64,000 nt of DNA from Charina bottae (taxonomy: Eukaryota; Chordata; Lepidosauria; Squamata; Charinaidae): assembly GCA_023362775.1 (NCBI GenBank), contig JALMGJ010000011.1, forward strand, positions 25,281,501 through 25,345,500, written 5' to 3'. The position numbers were made by a program, and so were the translations under genes. The notes under the pieces were generated by a model. The model did not search any database and was not told the DNA's origin. It saw only the letters and a list, made by a program, of their open reading frames with translations. Positions 13,001 through 22,049 of this stretch are shown here, piece by piece. How positions within the stretch are numbered: the stretch's first letter is position 1; each line of letters starts with the position of its first letter.

Positions 13001-15475
13001 TTTTAACATCTACTGTCATCCAGTGTTGACCAATGAATTGGCCAATGCTTTTCATTTATTTTATATATTTATATTTTGAATTTTGTCACCACTCATCTCA
13101 CTCAAAGACTGACTCTGGACGGTTTACAATAAAAGTAAAAATAAATACAGATTAAAATGCTATACAAACTGTACTTCTTAGATATAAATGTAAATGTAAA
13201 TGTAAAACATAAAAGGGAATCTCAAACTATGCAAGGCTATACACTCAAGATTGCCATTGTTTTTTCTCATTGATGGAATAGTCTCAGCCTCTCTCAGTAT
13301 GTAGTGAGAGTTGCCGTCCTGGTTCCAACAAGAAAGTGAAGGAAGGGGAGCCCTTTTGCTGCTATGACTGCATCTTGTGCCCAGATGGGAAGATTTCAGA
13401 GAAGGAGGGTAAGGAATGTGCTGCTTGGATTTAGCAATGAAATGGTGGCACTCTAGAGCAGGGGTCTGCAAACTGTGTTCCGAGGCCCAGTGGTGGGCTG
13501 CAGGCTGTTAGGAAGTGGGCCGCAGGGTGAGCCGGAGCAGCTGATTGGTTGGGGCCCAGAAGGGGAAACACCTCCACCTATCAACGTGTGGCAATGAAGG
13601 GCGGAGGATGGCTGAGGAGCACCCCAGCCAATCAGCGTGCACAGTGAGACCTTTCGCCTCCCTGCAGCTCAGTGCCACATTTTTTCATGGTACTGAGGGC
13701 ATTTTTGGGGTCCCCAGAGCCTGCCCTTTTGAAGGGGCACCCCGGCGGGCCATGGGGTGGACTTTTCCTACCCCCCACATTTTTTTCGGCCTTTACTGGG
13801 TAGCTCCGGCACGGCTCCACTTCCCCGCCGCACATCGGATCAGTGCAGAGATTTTCCACCCCAGGGCGCCCACCAGTCACTTTTTGTCGTGATACGAGGC
13901 AAAAAGGCCTGCAAACCCCGCTCCCGTCTGTCCGATTGGCTGCCACCCACAACCACCACCACCCAGTCCTTAGAAAGTTTTTTCCAAGGGAAGTGGTCCC
14001 TGGTGCCAAAAAGGTTGCCGACCCCTGCTCTAGAGGAATGTGGAAGTACCATTTGTAATCGGGTATCTTCCTTTTATAATTCTAAAAGTGCTGAAGGGAG
14101 TCGGAATACGAATACTGAAGCCTGGAGCTTGGCCCTTCCTATTCTACCCGAAATAGAAAAACTTCCGAACTTGGGTCTGGCCTTTTCTAATCACGGAGAT
14201 TAGCAAACATGGTTGTGTCCAGAAAAGAGGGAATTGCAAACCATTCTTAGAAATTTGACACCTTTCCCTTTAGATATAGAAGAGATCTCTAATGCTTTGA
14301 TTGGAAAAGAAATACATTTTTGCATTGGGATGAATATGAACTTTTATACACACACACACAAACACACACACACACACACAAACACATAAATGTGAATTCT
14401 TACTATTTAATAGATTATTTATTATACGTATAAATGCATAATGAATATACACTTCGTATTTTAGATACCCCCCCCCCCACATAACTAGCAGAGTATTGCT
14501 GAAATGTACCGTGTATTATGGGAAGGTTCCCAAGATGAAGACCACATTGTTTGTCTGTTCATTTTTTCAGATAGTAACGAATGCTATACTTGTAAAGACG
14601 GAAGCTATCCCAACACAAATCAGACTTCCTGCAATCCTAAGACTGTCACCTTTTTGTCTTATGAAGAACCTCTGGGGATCAGTTTAGCCTTCTTTGCCCT
14701 ATTCTTTTCTTTGCTCTCAGCCTTCGTGCTTGGGATCTTTGTGAAGAACCACAGCACTCCCATTGTGGTGGCCAATAACCGAGACCTCACCTACATTCTC
14801 CTCACCTCCCTCCTGCTCTGCTTCCTGTCTGCGCTCCTCTTCATTGGCCGTCCCAAGAAGGGGATATGTCTCCTCCGACAAGCTGCTTTTGGCATCTCCT
14901 TCTCCATGGCTGTGTCTTCTGTGTTGGCAAAAACTGTCACCGTGGTTCTGGCTTTCCTGGCCACCAAGCCAGGATCCAGGATGAGAATGTTCATGGGAAA
15001 GAGACTCTCCAACGCCATCGTCATTTCCTGCTCTCTTATTCAAACAGCCATTTGTATGTCATGGCTGGCAACCTCTCCCCCATTCCCAGATTTTGACATG
15101 CACTCAGGGGTTGAAGAAATTGTCCTGCAGTGTAATCAGGGATCTGAGACCATGTTCTATTGTGTCCTAACCTATATGGGCTTCTTGGCTGTTATTAGTT
15201 TCATCGTTGCTTTCTTGGCCAGGACGTTACCTGACACTTTCAATGAAGCCAAGTTCATCACTTTCAGCATGTTGGTCTTCTGCAGTGTTTGGTTCTCCTT
15301 TCTTCCAACCTACTTGAGCACTAAAGGAAAGTACATGGTGGCTGTGGAAATATTTTCTATCTTAACCTCTAGTGCTGGTTTGTTGGGCTGTATCTTTTCC
15401 CCCAAATGTTATATTCTTTTGATCAAGCCCAACCTGAACAACAGGGAGCACCTAATGAGGGGAAAAAAGGAATGA
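3815..15475 (+). CDS. V2R-A: vomeronasal type-2 receptor, intact six-exon gene
   Basis: Exons 3815-4032, 7927-8218, 11304-12164, 12396-12623, 13282-13408 and 14571-15475 join in frame (phases 2,0,0,0,1) to 876 codons plus TGA. All introns are GT-AG. Order of domains: signal peptide (residues 1-19, ending KACKA), Venus-flytrap ligand domain (about 20-533), cysteine-rich linker (534-590) and seven-helix family-C GPCR domain (about 595-860) with [24 protein letters not shown] and PKCYILL blocks. Family knowledge: V2Rs act in the plasma membrane of basal vomeronasal neurons, bind peptide or protein pheromones and signal through Go and TRPC2. The length fits the family. It lies tail to tail with V2R-B, from which all exon lengths are indistinguishable. 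No inactivating change is seen. Which ligand it binds cannot be told. Confidence 0.92.
4702..5625 (+). pseudogene. Penelope-like element ORF fragment: GIY-YIG endonuclease
   Basis: An open frame of 307 codons lacks the RT catalytic domain. Residues about 115-140 show the GIY-YIG signature (GVIYNIQC, then [18 protein letters not shown]) after a CKDC pair, followed by a conserved helical region ([19 protein letters not shown]). In Penelope-like elements this domain nicks the target for reverse transcription. The C-terminal third is Q/N/T-rich. The 5'-truncated copy cannot be autonomous, and the first ATG is probably not a natural start. Confidence 0.8.
5622..5655 (+). ncRNA. Hammerhead-ribozyme-like motif in the PLE 3' region
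   Basis: CTGAAGA (5622-5628) matches the CUGANGA core and GAAAC (5648-5652) the GAAA core. Between them TTGCC/GGCAA can form helix II, and GTC at 5653-5655 would be the cleavage triplet after a very short helix III. One extra U between the core and helix II departs from the consensus. PLEs are known to carry such ribozymes. Activity is not shown. Confidence 0.5.
5710..7926. other. Remainder of V2R-A intron 1
   Basis: About 2.2 kb of AT-rich sequence with no recognised gene or clear repeat family. The acceptor CGTAG at 7922-7926 precedes exon 2. Confidence 0.5.
7927..8218 (+). CDS. V2R-A exon 2
   Basis: 292 bp encoding the [18 protein letters not shown] block of the ligand domain, through [19 protein letters not shown], and ending KVPQ before GTAGAG. 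Phase 2 in, phase 0 out. Confidence 0.92.
8219..9510. other. V2R-A intron 2, first part
   Basis: AT-rich, nothing recognised. Confidence 0.4.
9511..9690 (-). mobile_element. Decayed RTE-type LINE fragment
   Basis: The minus strand reads [18 protein letters not shown], stop, [18 protein letters not shown], the same C-terminal block seen in the two BovB/RTE copies (2858-3331 and 61381-62031). It is short, old and broken. Confidence 0.55.
10110..10347 (-). mobile_element. tRNA-derived SINE (minus strand)
   Basis: The minus strand begins GAGCCAGTTTGGTCTAGTGG, matching the head of the SINE at 56441, and continues with the shared GGCTGGGTGACCTTGGGCCA core. The tail is an A/T-rich (ATAA) run at 10100-10130. 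It sits in intron 2 of V2R-A. Internal box A and box B promoter sequences are recognisable. Confidence 0.75.
10357..10431. repeat. Microsatellite (GTAT)n/(ACGT)n/(TG)n
   Basis: Runs of GTAT, then GTAC/ACGT, then ATATGT and TG directly after the SINE head. Confidence 0.9.
10432..11303. other. V2R-A intron 2, last part
   Basis: No gene or repeat family is recognised. A pyrimidine-rich tract at 11240-11280 precedes the exon 3 acceptor (TTTAG at 11299-11303). Confidence 0.4.
11304..12164 (+). CDS. V2R-A exon 3 (main ligand-binding exon)
   Basis: 861 bp and 287 codons without a stop. Conserved blocks are [55 protein letters not shown] and [20 protein letters not shown] (MIGHSY here). It ends TWQ at a GTAAAT donor. 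Same length as in V2R-B. Confidence 0.93.
12396..12623 (+). CDS. V2R-A exon 4
   Basis: 228 bp from [20 protein letters not shown] to WHSWFNQ. Acceptor TTCTAG, donor GTAAGA. The intron before it is only 231 bp, as in the B and C genes. Confidence 0.92.
12704..12756. repeat. (TAA)n-type microsatellite
   Basis: Interrupted run of AATAGT and AAT units in V2R-A intron 4. Confidence 0.85.
13075..13175 (-). mobile_element. L2-type LINE 3' tail relic
   Basis: The minus strand contains a decayed version of the L2 3' terminus (AAACCGTCCAGAGTCAG, compare the AACCGCCCAGGGTCC block at 27248 and 53688). The remains are about 100 bp. Confidence 0.5.
13282..13408 (+). CDS. V2R-A exon 5 (cysteine-rich linker)
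   Basis: 127 bp: [14 protein letters not shown], then [19 protein letters not shown], ending in phase 1 at GTAAGG. The cysteines belong to the nine-cysteine domain linking the ligand domain to the helices. Confidence 0.92.
13459..14027. mobile_element. Non-autonomous hAT-type element (569 bp)
   Basis: The ends are CAGGGGTCTGCAAAC and GGTTGCCGACCCCTG, flanked by a perfect 8-bp duplication CTCTAGAG at 13451-13458 and 14028-14035. This fits the known hAT preference for an nTCTAGAn target. It lies 50 bp after exon 5 of V2R-A. Open frames inside it are not transposase-like. Confidence 0.9.
14348..14386. repeat. (CA)n microsatellite
   Basis: Nearly pure CA run with two interruptions. A poly-C run follows at 14468-14478. 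Both lie in V2R-A intron 5. Confidence 0.9.
14571..15475 (+). CDS. V2R-A exon 6 (seven-helix domain)
   Basis: 905 bp after a TTTTTTCAG acceptor. It completes the linker ([20 protein letters not shown]), then seven hydrophobic segments starting near [19 protein letters not shown] and ending [15 protein letters not shown], then TGA. A family-C GPCR domain without lesions. Confidence 0.94.
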
Positions 15476-15538
15476 GGTTACCTGAGATTGCCCTTTGCTG
15501 TGATTTATAATGTAGCAATGGTGTGTTCTTAATGTAAT

Positions 15539-15544
15539 AATAAA
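15539..15544 (+). terminator. Polyadenylation signal of V2R-A
   Basis: AATAAA 64 bases after the stop codon, the expected position for a short V2R 3' UTR. Confidence 0.6.
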
Positions 15545-15879
15545 AAAGCCTCATGTTTGTTTTTGCTTTCCACTGTGGATGGTGATCTCAATAATCTTCC
15601 TGCTAGCAATATTATTTTCTCAGAAATATGTAAGACTGATCAAATGTAGTCTGAAGTCATCCATCCCTGAGACTTTATAGCTGATGGTAGAGGTCTGCTT
15701 TACCTCTTTGATCTCCTTCACTCTTACTAATAACTTTCTATTTTTCCTATTTGAGATCAAGGGGAGATAGCAGTCCCAGTGTTGCAAATATGAAATCATT
15801 GATGGATCACCTTAGATAATGGGCAGAGCCCAGCAAAACCGGGGGAATTCAAACTCCCAACAGCCATTCAGGACAGAAA
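15545..15879. other. Downstream flank of V2R-A
   Basis: Nothing recognised. Confidence 0.4.
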
Positions 15880-15943
<64 letters not shown>

Positions 15944-15970
15944 CCTCCCTCCCTCCCTCCCTCCCTCCCT

Positions 15971-16018
<48 letters not shown>
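15880..16018. repeat. (CT)n-(CCCT)n-(CT)n compound microsatellite
   Basis: About 140 bp of CT with a central CCCT block. It produces spurious Ser/Leu or Arg/Glu frames on both strands. Confidence 0.97.
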
Positions 16019-16019
<1 letters not shown>

Positions 16020-16740
16020 TTGAACTTGTAAAAGAGAAAAGGGGTTACCCCATTTTGCCTTTGTTTTATTTTTTCTTGCTTTATTTGTCTGCTGCCCATT
16101 TCTGGTACTTTGCATGCCTACTCGAGAGAATACGGGCCTTTTCTCCTTAGTTCATGCAGAAGGAGATAGACCTCGCTAGTCTACTGTTAACTCAGCTGTG
16201 CTTACTTTTTTACACACAATCCTCTCTATTTTAGGACTCTTGCCTTTTCAACCAATTTTACCCATTCCTTTTCAGAAAGCTGCACTTTAGAGCTACTTCA
16301 TCATCCTTCCGTGGGCTGAGTATTCTTTCTCATGGGGACATGTTTGTTGGTGGGTTCAAGGGAAATGGTGAGGCCAGATTCTGATGGCCTTCCATGTTGC
16401 TTTCTTTGAAAGATCTTGCTTCCAAGGCTGAGTTGGCTGAAATGCATCTCTTCAAACTGTCATGAATCTGAGTGCTGGTTACATTGCAGGACAATCTCTT
16501 CCACCGTTGAATGCATGTCAGTATCTGGGAATGGCAGAGAGTTTAAAATGTGGTCTTCAACTTAGAAGGTTTCGGTAATACCCTGTAAATCACACTGGTT
16601 TTCTAGAACTATTTGTGTAAATAAATTTCAGTTATTTCAAGGAATTTAAATTTTTGTGGAATTTAAAATAATTTAAATTTCAAGGAATCAATTTTCAGTA
16701 TACTTGGCAGTCCCAGTGAATGGAAAAACTTAACACTTTT
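16019..16740. other. Intergenic, unassigned
   Basis: No gene or clear repeat. AT-rich self-similar segments lie at 16620-16690. Confidence 0.4.
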
Positions 16741-16848
16741 GATCACCTTGCTTCCTGCTTCCGAGCCGTGTCCTGCCAATGCAGCCTTGCCTCCTGCTTT
16801 GGATCTGCGACCTGCTGCTGCCGCCTTGTGTCCTGCTTCTGATCAATT
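16741..16848 (+). mobile_element. Fragment of the LTR found complete at 19571-20561
   Basis: The stretch CTTGCTTCCTGCTTCCGAGC and the following 90 bases match 19919-20058 with an internal deletion. It is a small detached piece of the same LTR family. Confidence 0.6.
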
Positions 16849-17051
16849 GCCAACATACAGAGAGGATTAGTTCTATAAGATGATATCCCTTAGTTCTATA
16901 ATATGAAGATAAGCTACAGTACCTCAAGCAATTTAGCCTTTGCAGGTACTATAGAAATAATATCAAAGAATATAATCAGGAAAATGTAAATGATAGTGAT
17001 TTTTCAAAGCTTTGAATTTCCTTCTCACATACACTTGATGTCCCCTTTTAG

Positions 17052-17110
17052 TTTAGTACCTACGAATTATCAAGATATCTTGGCTTTGGCATTTGCAGTG
17101 AAGCAGATCT
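17052..17110 (+). pseudogene. V2R exon 2 relic, truncated
   Basis: After a TTTTAG acceptor the sequence reads LVPTNYQDILALAFAVKQI, the start of V2R exon 2, in the correct phase, and then similarity stops abruptly. No donor and no other exon in correct order is seen nearby. It is a remnant of another receptor gene between V2R-A and V2R-B. Confidence 0.7.
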
Positions 17111-17501
17111 TCTTCTGCATCTAAAACTACTGTTTAACTCCACCTGCAGGAAGCTGGTCCTAAGTCTGGATGAAAGAGGAGGCCGGTCTCTTTGCCAGCA
17201 CACTAGAAAACCAGGTGTGTATCCATTAACAATGGACAAATCAGATTTGGATATGCTACTGCATTCAGGCCAACTCATGTATCGAGCATCAGTGGATAAC
17301 CAGAGTCACAGTGTTGGTCAAAACATAGCCAAAGAATTGATTACAGAACAAAACAAATCTTTTTATTTCAAAATTGGACACTATTCCAGTCAAAAGCAAA
17401 CCATTGCTCTAAAAGGATCACATTGCAGAATTTCAATAATGGCCCTATCTTAACTAAGACTATCTGACTCTGCCTCCACCGATCACTCCCTTGTTTTTGC
17501 A
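17111..17501. other. Intergenic, unassigned
   Basis: About 390 bp without recognised homology. The 78-codon frame at 17217-17453 has no family signature and is probably chance. Confidence 0.4.
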
Positions 17502-18405
17502 GGCCGAGTGATTCCAGCTGTTCTATATGCAGACAATGTTGGGATTCTGTCTGTCTTCTAGGTGGGAATGAGAAAGGCATTGAAGGCACAAAACTAATCT
17601 TCTTTTTGGATGTAACTAACATACAATTCCTAATTGGGTATGCAATCAAGCAGATGCATGCCAGCATCACCTAAGAGTGCTGTCGCAGGCCTCATTGACC
17701 TTAGTTGCTGGTCCCAATTGAAAGGACTACCTGTATAACCTTCCTGGATGCCCAATTCTGTGCTTTTATCTATAGTATCTGCCTTTCCTCAGGTTTGGAA
17801 AATCTGTATCAATATTCTTTCTTTTTCAGGTTGTGGAAAACTAACAGTGCACTAAAGTGTGAACCGAAACAAAAGAGATCTGAAACCAAGTTTTGTTTTT
17901 TAAACAAACAACAGCAGAAATCACTGGGCTCAGAGTCAATACAGCCTGAAAATAGATTGGCAAAGGTTCATAGAGGAGATAAATAGGTGCATCAACAGTC
18001 ATGAATAATTACATTTCATTACAAAGACCGCTAAATCCCCCAACTCTATACTGGCAATAAGGTAGTCAGACCTAGCCTGGAGATTGGAGCTCAATCTTGT
18101 TGTCAATTCTATTTGACATATTTTGAAAACCAAAATACAGACATTCCTTTCTATATTATGATAAGATGGGCCTTTTTCATATATCACCTCCTCAAAATGC
18201 AAGTCTTCCTCCTGTTATCTGCCTTTGGCTTTGTTCTTCAGAGTCCGTTTAAATTGAAATATAATGCCAAGTGGCATCCAGAATCCCAAGAATATTCTTA
18301 TTTCTATATAATTGTGATTTTTATTGCCAAGACATTTAAACACAAGAATCAAAACCACTAAAAAATCTACTTTTGAAGAATTTTAACTTTTAAACATCAC
18401 ATTCA
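17502..18405. repeat. Copy 2 of the 1.2-kb duplicated unit
   Basis: Paralog of 1191-2400 without the hAT insertion. It starts at GCAGGCCGAGTGATTCC and runs to TTTTAACTTTTAAACATCACA. It lies next to the V2R exon-2 relic, as copy 1 lies upstream of V2R-A, so the unit may have travelled with receptor genes. Confidence 0.7.
18190..18361 (+). pseudogene. Possible V2R exon 1 relic
   Basis: The frame MQVFLLLSAFGFVLQS looks like a signal peptide and is followed by KLKYNAKWHPESQEY, but the conserved SGD..IGGI block is absent. The paralogous copy near 2190-2290 has a stop codon. The assignment rests on position and hydrophobicity only. Confidence 0.25.
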
Positions 18406-18481
18406 TTTGAAGAGAATATTTGTAGCTCAGGGTTGAACTGTGGAGTCCTTGGTGCTCTATGAGCCTTGTTGTTTTCTTGCA

Positions 18482-18515
18482 GACATTTCATTGCCAGGCT
18501 AGGCAACATCTTCAG
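18482..18515 (-). ncRNA. Hammerhead-like motif in the second PLE
   Basis: On the minus strand CTGAAGA (18515-18509) is followed by TTGCC/GGCAA and GAAATGTC, the same layout as at 5622-5655 with one change in the short helix III. Confidence 0.45.
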
Positions 18516-18916
18516 TGCAAAAAGGGAGTGGGACTTGCTCTCTGTTTACCATGGCTTGTCCTGCTTGTGTTGGTGGGGGTCTTGTTTTCTCCTTGGTAGT
18601 TCCTTGATTGGACTGTTGTTTGCTGTTGGTTGATTGACTGAGTTAATAGTTCCTTGATTAGGGTATATTGTGCTCTTTGATTGTTCCTCTGGTGCTAATC
18701 CTGGTGTTTGCATATCTGGGTGTTGATTGCTGGCAAGGAGGTGCTCTGGTCTTTTGGTTTTTCTATTTTCTCTTATGAATGGTATGTAAATGTTGTTTAT
18801 CTCTATGTGTCTGTTGATGGCTGCTTTGTCTGAGTGCCAAGCTTCCAGGAATTCTCTAGCATTTTTGGATTTGGCTTGGTTTAAGATGCTCACAGTTTCC
18901 CAGTTGAAAGTATGGT

Positions 18917-19289
18917 TGTCAGGTCCACACAACCAAATGAATGTAGTGCATTCGCTTGCCGCTTCCCGCCAGCAGAGCCAGCTAGATGAGATTCACTGAG
19001 AGAAAGCCGATGTGTGTCAAGCTTGTTTACGGGATGGGAGAGGGGATGGAAGTCAGACAGCAAGCAGCAGACTCTTGGAGCCAAGGTCAAACGCAACTGC
19101 CTGAGCCAGGTACAGGGAAGGGGAATGTTAGTTCTCCAAGAGACTGTTTTAATTAGAGGCTTTGTGCCTTTTTTGTCAGTTTCAACTTTCTTTGGATTCT
19201 TGTAGCTTTCTTCAATTAGATAAATTTCCTTTCTACTTTGAACTGACTGAAGTTGTTTTCTTTGAACTTTCATCCTAGCAATCATTACA
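18917..19289. mobile_element. Solo-LTR-like insertion (373 bp)
   Basis: It begins TGTCAGGTCC and ends CATTACA (TG..CA form) and is flanked by the perfect 5-bp duplication ATGGT at 18912-18916 and 19290-19294. The other PLE copy has uninterrupted sequence at this point. No coding region, so a solo LTR is the simplest reading. Orientation is undecided. Confidence 0.75.
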
Positions 19290-19570
19290 ATGGTTGAGTC
19301 TGTCCATGTGTTGTGAGATTAAGGAGTTTTCATCGTGTCTTCTGACCACTTGTTGGTGTTCATGGATGTACTCTGCTAGTCTTCTGCCCGTCTGTCCTAC
19401 ATAGTGGCCCCTACAGTCCTTACACTGTATGTCATACATAACTCCTATTTTTTTTTCTTGGGCTACTGGGTCTTTTGGGTTACTTAAGATGTTCTAAAGA
19501 GATTTGGTTGGTTTATGTGCTACGGTGATGCCATGTGGTTTGAACTGTCTATTGGTAGTTTCTTAGATAT

Positions 19571-20561
19571 TGTCAGAAATGAGCCTGCCAGTAATGAACC
19601 TTCCCCCATCGCCATGCCAGACTCGGAGTCAGAAGAGGATGAACTGATCACCAAGCGAAGCTGGGATGGCGTGAAAGGGGAATCAGAGCTGGAGCTGCTG
19701 ATTGGAGACAGCCCAGAAGAAGAAACCTCCCCACCTATCAACACACCAAAGGAGGGCAAAATTCCAATATTTAAAGAGTCAGGGCAGCCGGTGCGAGTTG
19801 CCAGAGACAACCGTTAGCACACCTCACCTTCAAACGTGACTCTCTTGCAACGTGTGCCCTCAGACCTGAGCTTGGTGCTCCACGGGCCAAGAGTCCTCCA
19901 TGCCAGATCCAGCTGCCACCTTGCTTCCTGCTTCCGAGCTGTGTCCTGCCTCCACAGCCTTGCCTAATGCTTCTGAGCCGTGTCCTGCCTATGCAGCCTT
20001 GCCTCCTTCTTTGGATTTGCGACCTGCCGCTGCCGCCTTGTGTCCTGCTTCTGAGCCACGCCCTATCGCCGCCATTCCTGCACCCGAATTTCGGTCACTT
20101 CCTACCGTCACACGCCGGGTTGAGCAGAAGCCACTTCCTGCTGCCGGAGATTCTGAGGACCTCCTGTCTATCTCTGTCTTCACCTTGGTGAGTCTCCCTG
20201 CCATCAAACTGCTTCCTGCCTCCCTGCAAGTTCCTGCCTCCAAGACTGTACCCGAGCCCGCATCTTGCCCACCACCTATAGTAAAACCTGCTCCAGACCC
20301 GGCCCACGGGTGGATTGGACCCCAGCGCAAATTGGGCTGCATTCTGTGACCTGGTGGGGGAATCCTTCCAGACCGGGACCACCAGTCCCTGCCTGGAAAC
20401 CTAGCCCTCACCCAGCACCTTGTCTGCCTTCCATAGAGGGACAACCAAGAACACGGCCACATGGGAATTGAACTCTAGTATAAACTGGGCTAGTTTCTGT
20501 GACTCTAAAATAAAAGTCTTTTGATAATGCTTCGTGTGTTGGTCTTAGTCAGAACAGGACA
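19571..20561 (+). mobile_element. Solo LTR (991 bp) nested in the PLE
   Basis: It begins TGTCAGAAATG and ends AGAACAGGACA, with flanking GATAT (19566-19570) and GATGT (20562-20566), a 5-bp duplication with one mismatch. The end contains AATAAA (about 20508) followed by a short U5-like part, which sets the plus orientation. A proline/alanine-rich repetitive interior gives open frames at 19900-20349 that look non-coding. Superfamily (gypsy or ERV) unknown. Confidence 0.7.
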
Positions 20562-20794
20562 GATGTTTGTGATGTATGGCAGTGTTATCCTTTTCATAGC
20601 TTCTGTTGGTTTTCTTGTAGTGGGTTGAGTGGTCAGGCACTTTTTGATAGAGTTGAGTCGGTATCCATTTTGCTTGAAGATGCTGTATAGATGATCTGTT
20701 TCCTTTTTCTGGTGTTCTGGGTTGCTGCAGTGCATTAGCACTCATCTGAATAATGTTCTTACTCAGCTTCTCTTGTGGGATATAAACTTATATT

Positions 20795-20829
20795 GTGGAA
20801 TATAAGAAGCTTCTCTTCTTATATTCCAC
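20795..20829. repeat. Perfect 15-bp inverted repeat at the PLE junction
   Basis: GTGGAATATAAGAAG (20795-20809), five bases, then its exact complement (20815-20829). It sits where the PLE meets the 3' flank of V2R-B and could be a fold-back filler formed at insertion. Confidence 0.8.
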
Positions 20830-21144
20830 TGCATGCAAATAGTTTATGAAAGCCCTTTGGAAGAAGCGTTTTGGACTGTAGAGGGTAAACGGGACAAACT
20901 TCTTTTCCCAATTATTAAATCTATCTTTAGGGTTGCATGGCTGGGTCAGGGGCTGCTTCTGCTGTCTCCTTGTGCTTGTGCACAGCCACTTTGCTGCATA
21001 TTTCTCATAGCGCACTGAAGCCCACCCATGCCTGCACATGCAAGCAGGGAGTGCAGCAGTTCCCAAAGCAGCCTTAAGACTCTGGAGAAAGATGATATTG
21101 TTTTCACAATTATAAAGTAAAGCAAAGGGCATCATGCATTAAAA
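20830..21144 (-). other. 3' flank of V2R-B (duplicated at 42130-42456)
   Basis: Non-coding sequence shared with the region downstream of V2R-C, marking one end of the B/C duplication near 20820 and 42130. Confidence 0.7.
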
Positions 21145-22049
21145 TCAACATTTATTTCTCTTCATTAATTTCTCCCTGTTGTTCAAGTCAGGCCTTAACA
21201 CAATGACATAACATTTGGGGAGAAAGATGCAGACCAGCAAACCAGCACTAGAGGCCAAGATGGAAAATATCTCCACCGCCACCGTGTATTTCCCCTTGGT
21301 GCTCAAGTAGGTTGGAACAAAGGAGAGCCAAACACTGCAGAAGACCAACATACTGAAAGTGATGAACTTGGCTTCATTGAACGTGTCAGGTAATTTCCTG
21401 GCCAAGAAAGCAACTGTGAAGCTAGTCAGAGCCAAGAAGCCCAGATAGATTAGGACGCTGTAGAACATAGTCACAGAGCCTTGATTACACTGCAGAATGA
21501 TTTCCTCCACTACTGAATCCATGTCAGCATCTGGGAAGGGGGGAGAGGTTGTCAGCCACGTCATGCAAATACCTATTTGAATAAGAGAGCAGGAAATGAC
21601 AATGGAGTTGGACAGTCTCTTTCCCACAAACATTCTCATCTTGGATCCTGGCTTGGTGGCCAGGAAAGCCAGGACCACGGTGACGGTTTTTGCCAACACC
21701 GAAGAAACAGCCACTGCAAAGATGACCCCAAAAGTAGTTTGTTGCAGGAGACATACCACCTTTTCAGGAAGACCAATGAATAGGAATGCAGAAAGGAAGC
21801 AGAGCAGGAGGGAGATGAGGAGAACATAGGTGAGGTCTCGGTTATTGGCAATGACGATGGGAGTGTTGTGGTTCTTGACAAATGTTCCAAGCACCATCAC
21901 TGAGACCAAAGAAAAGAAAAGAGCAAAGAAGGCTAAACTCGTTCCCAAAGGTTCCTCATAAGACAAAAAGGTGAGAGTCTTAGGGATACAGAAATCCCGG
22001 TTCTTGTTGGGATAGCGTTCATCTCTACAGGCGTAACATTGATTACTAT
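21145..22049 (-). CDS. V2R-B exon 6 (seven-helix domain)
   Basis: 905 bp, open to TGA. Blocks are [68 protein letters not shown] and PKCYVIVL. Acceptor TTTTTCAG. Confidence 0.94.

Larger units (their letters stand above)
18408..20778 (-). mobile_element. Penelope-like element on the minus strand, interrupted by two LTR insertions
   Basis: Three pieces (20562-20778, 19295-19570, 18408-18916) are collinear with the PLE at 4682-5697. Together they encode the same RT-end and GIY-YIG regions ([21 protein letters not shown] at 18850-18920). The pieces are split by LTRs at 18917-19289 and 19571-20561. Its 3' end extends about 30 bp beyond that of the first copy. The frame is broken. Confidence 0.85.

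Noticed and set aside
13545..14203. Overlapping 100-150-codon frames on both strands
   Set aside because: They lie within a GC-rich non-autonomous hAT element and resemble no transposase.
15812..16115. SLSLSL and REREREG open frames
   Set aside because: Translation of the CT/CCCT microsatellite.
19515..19817. Acidic host protein of 100 codons
   Set aside because: It spans the boundary of the solo LTR (start 19571) and has no known domain.
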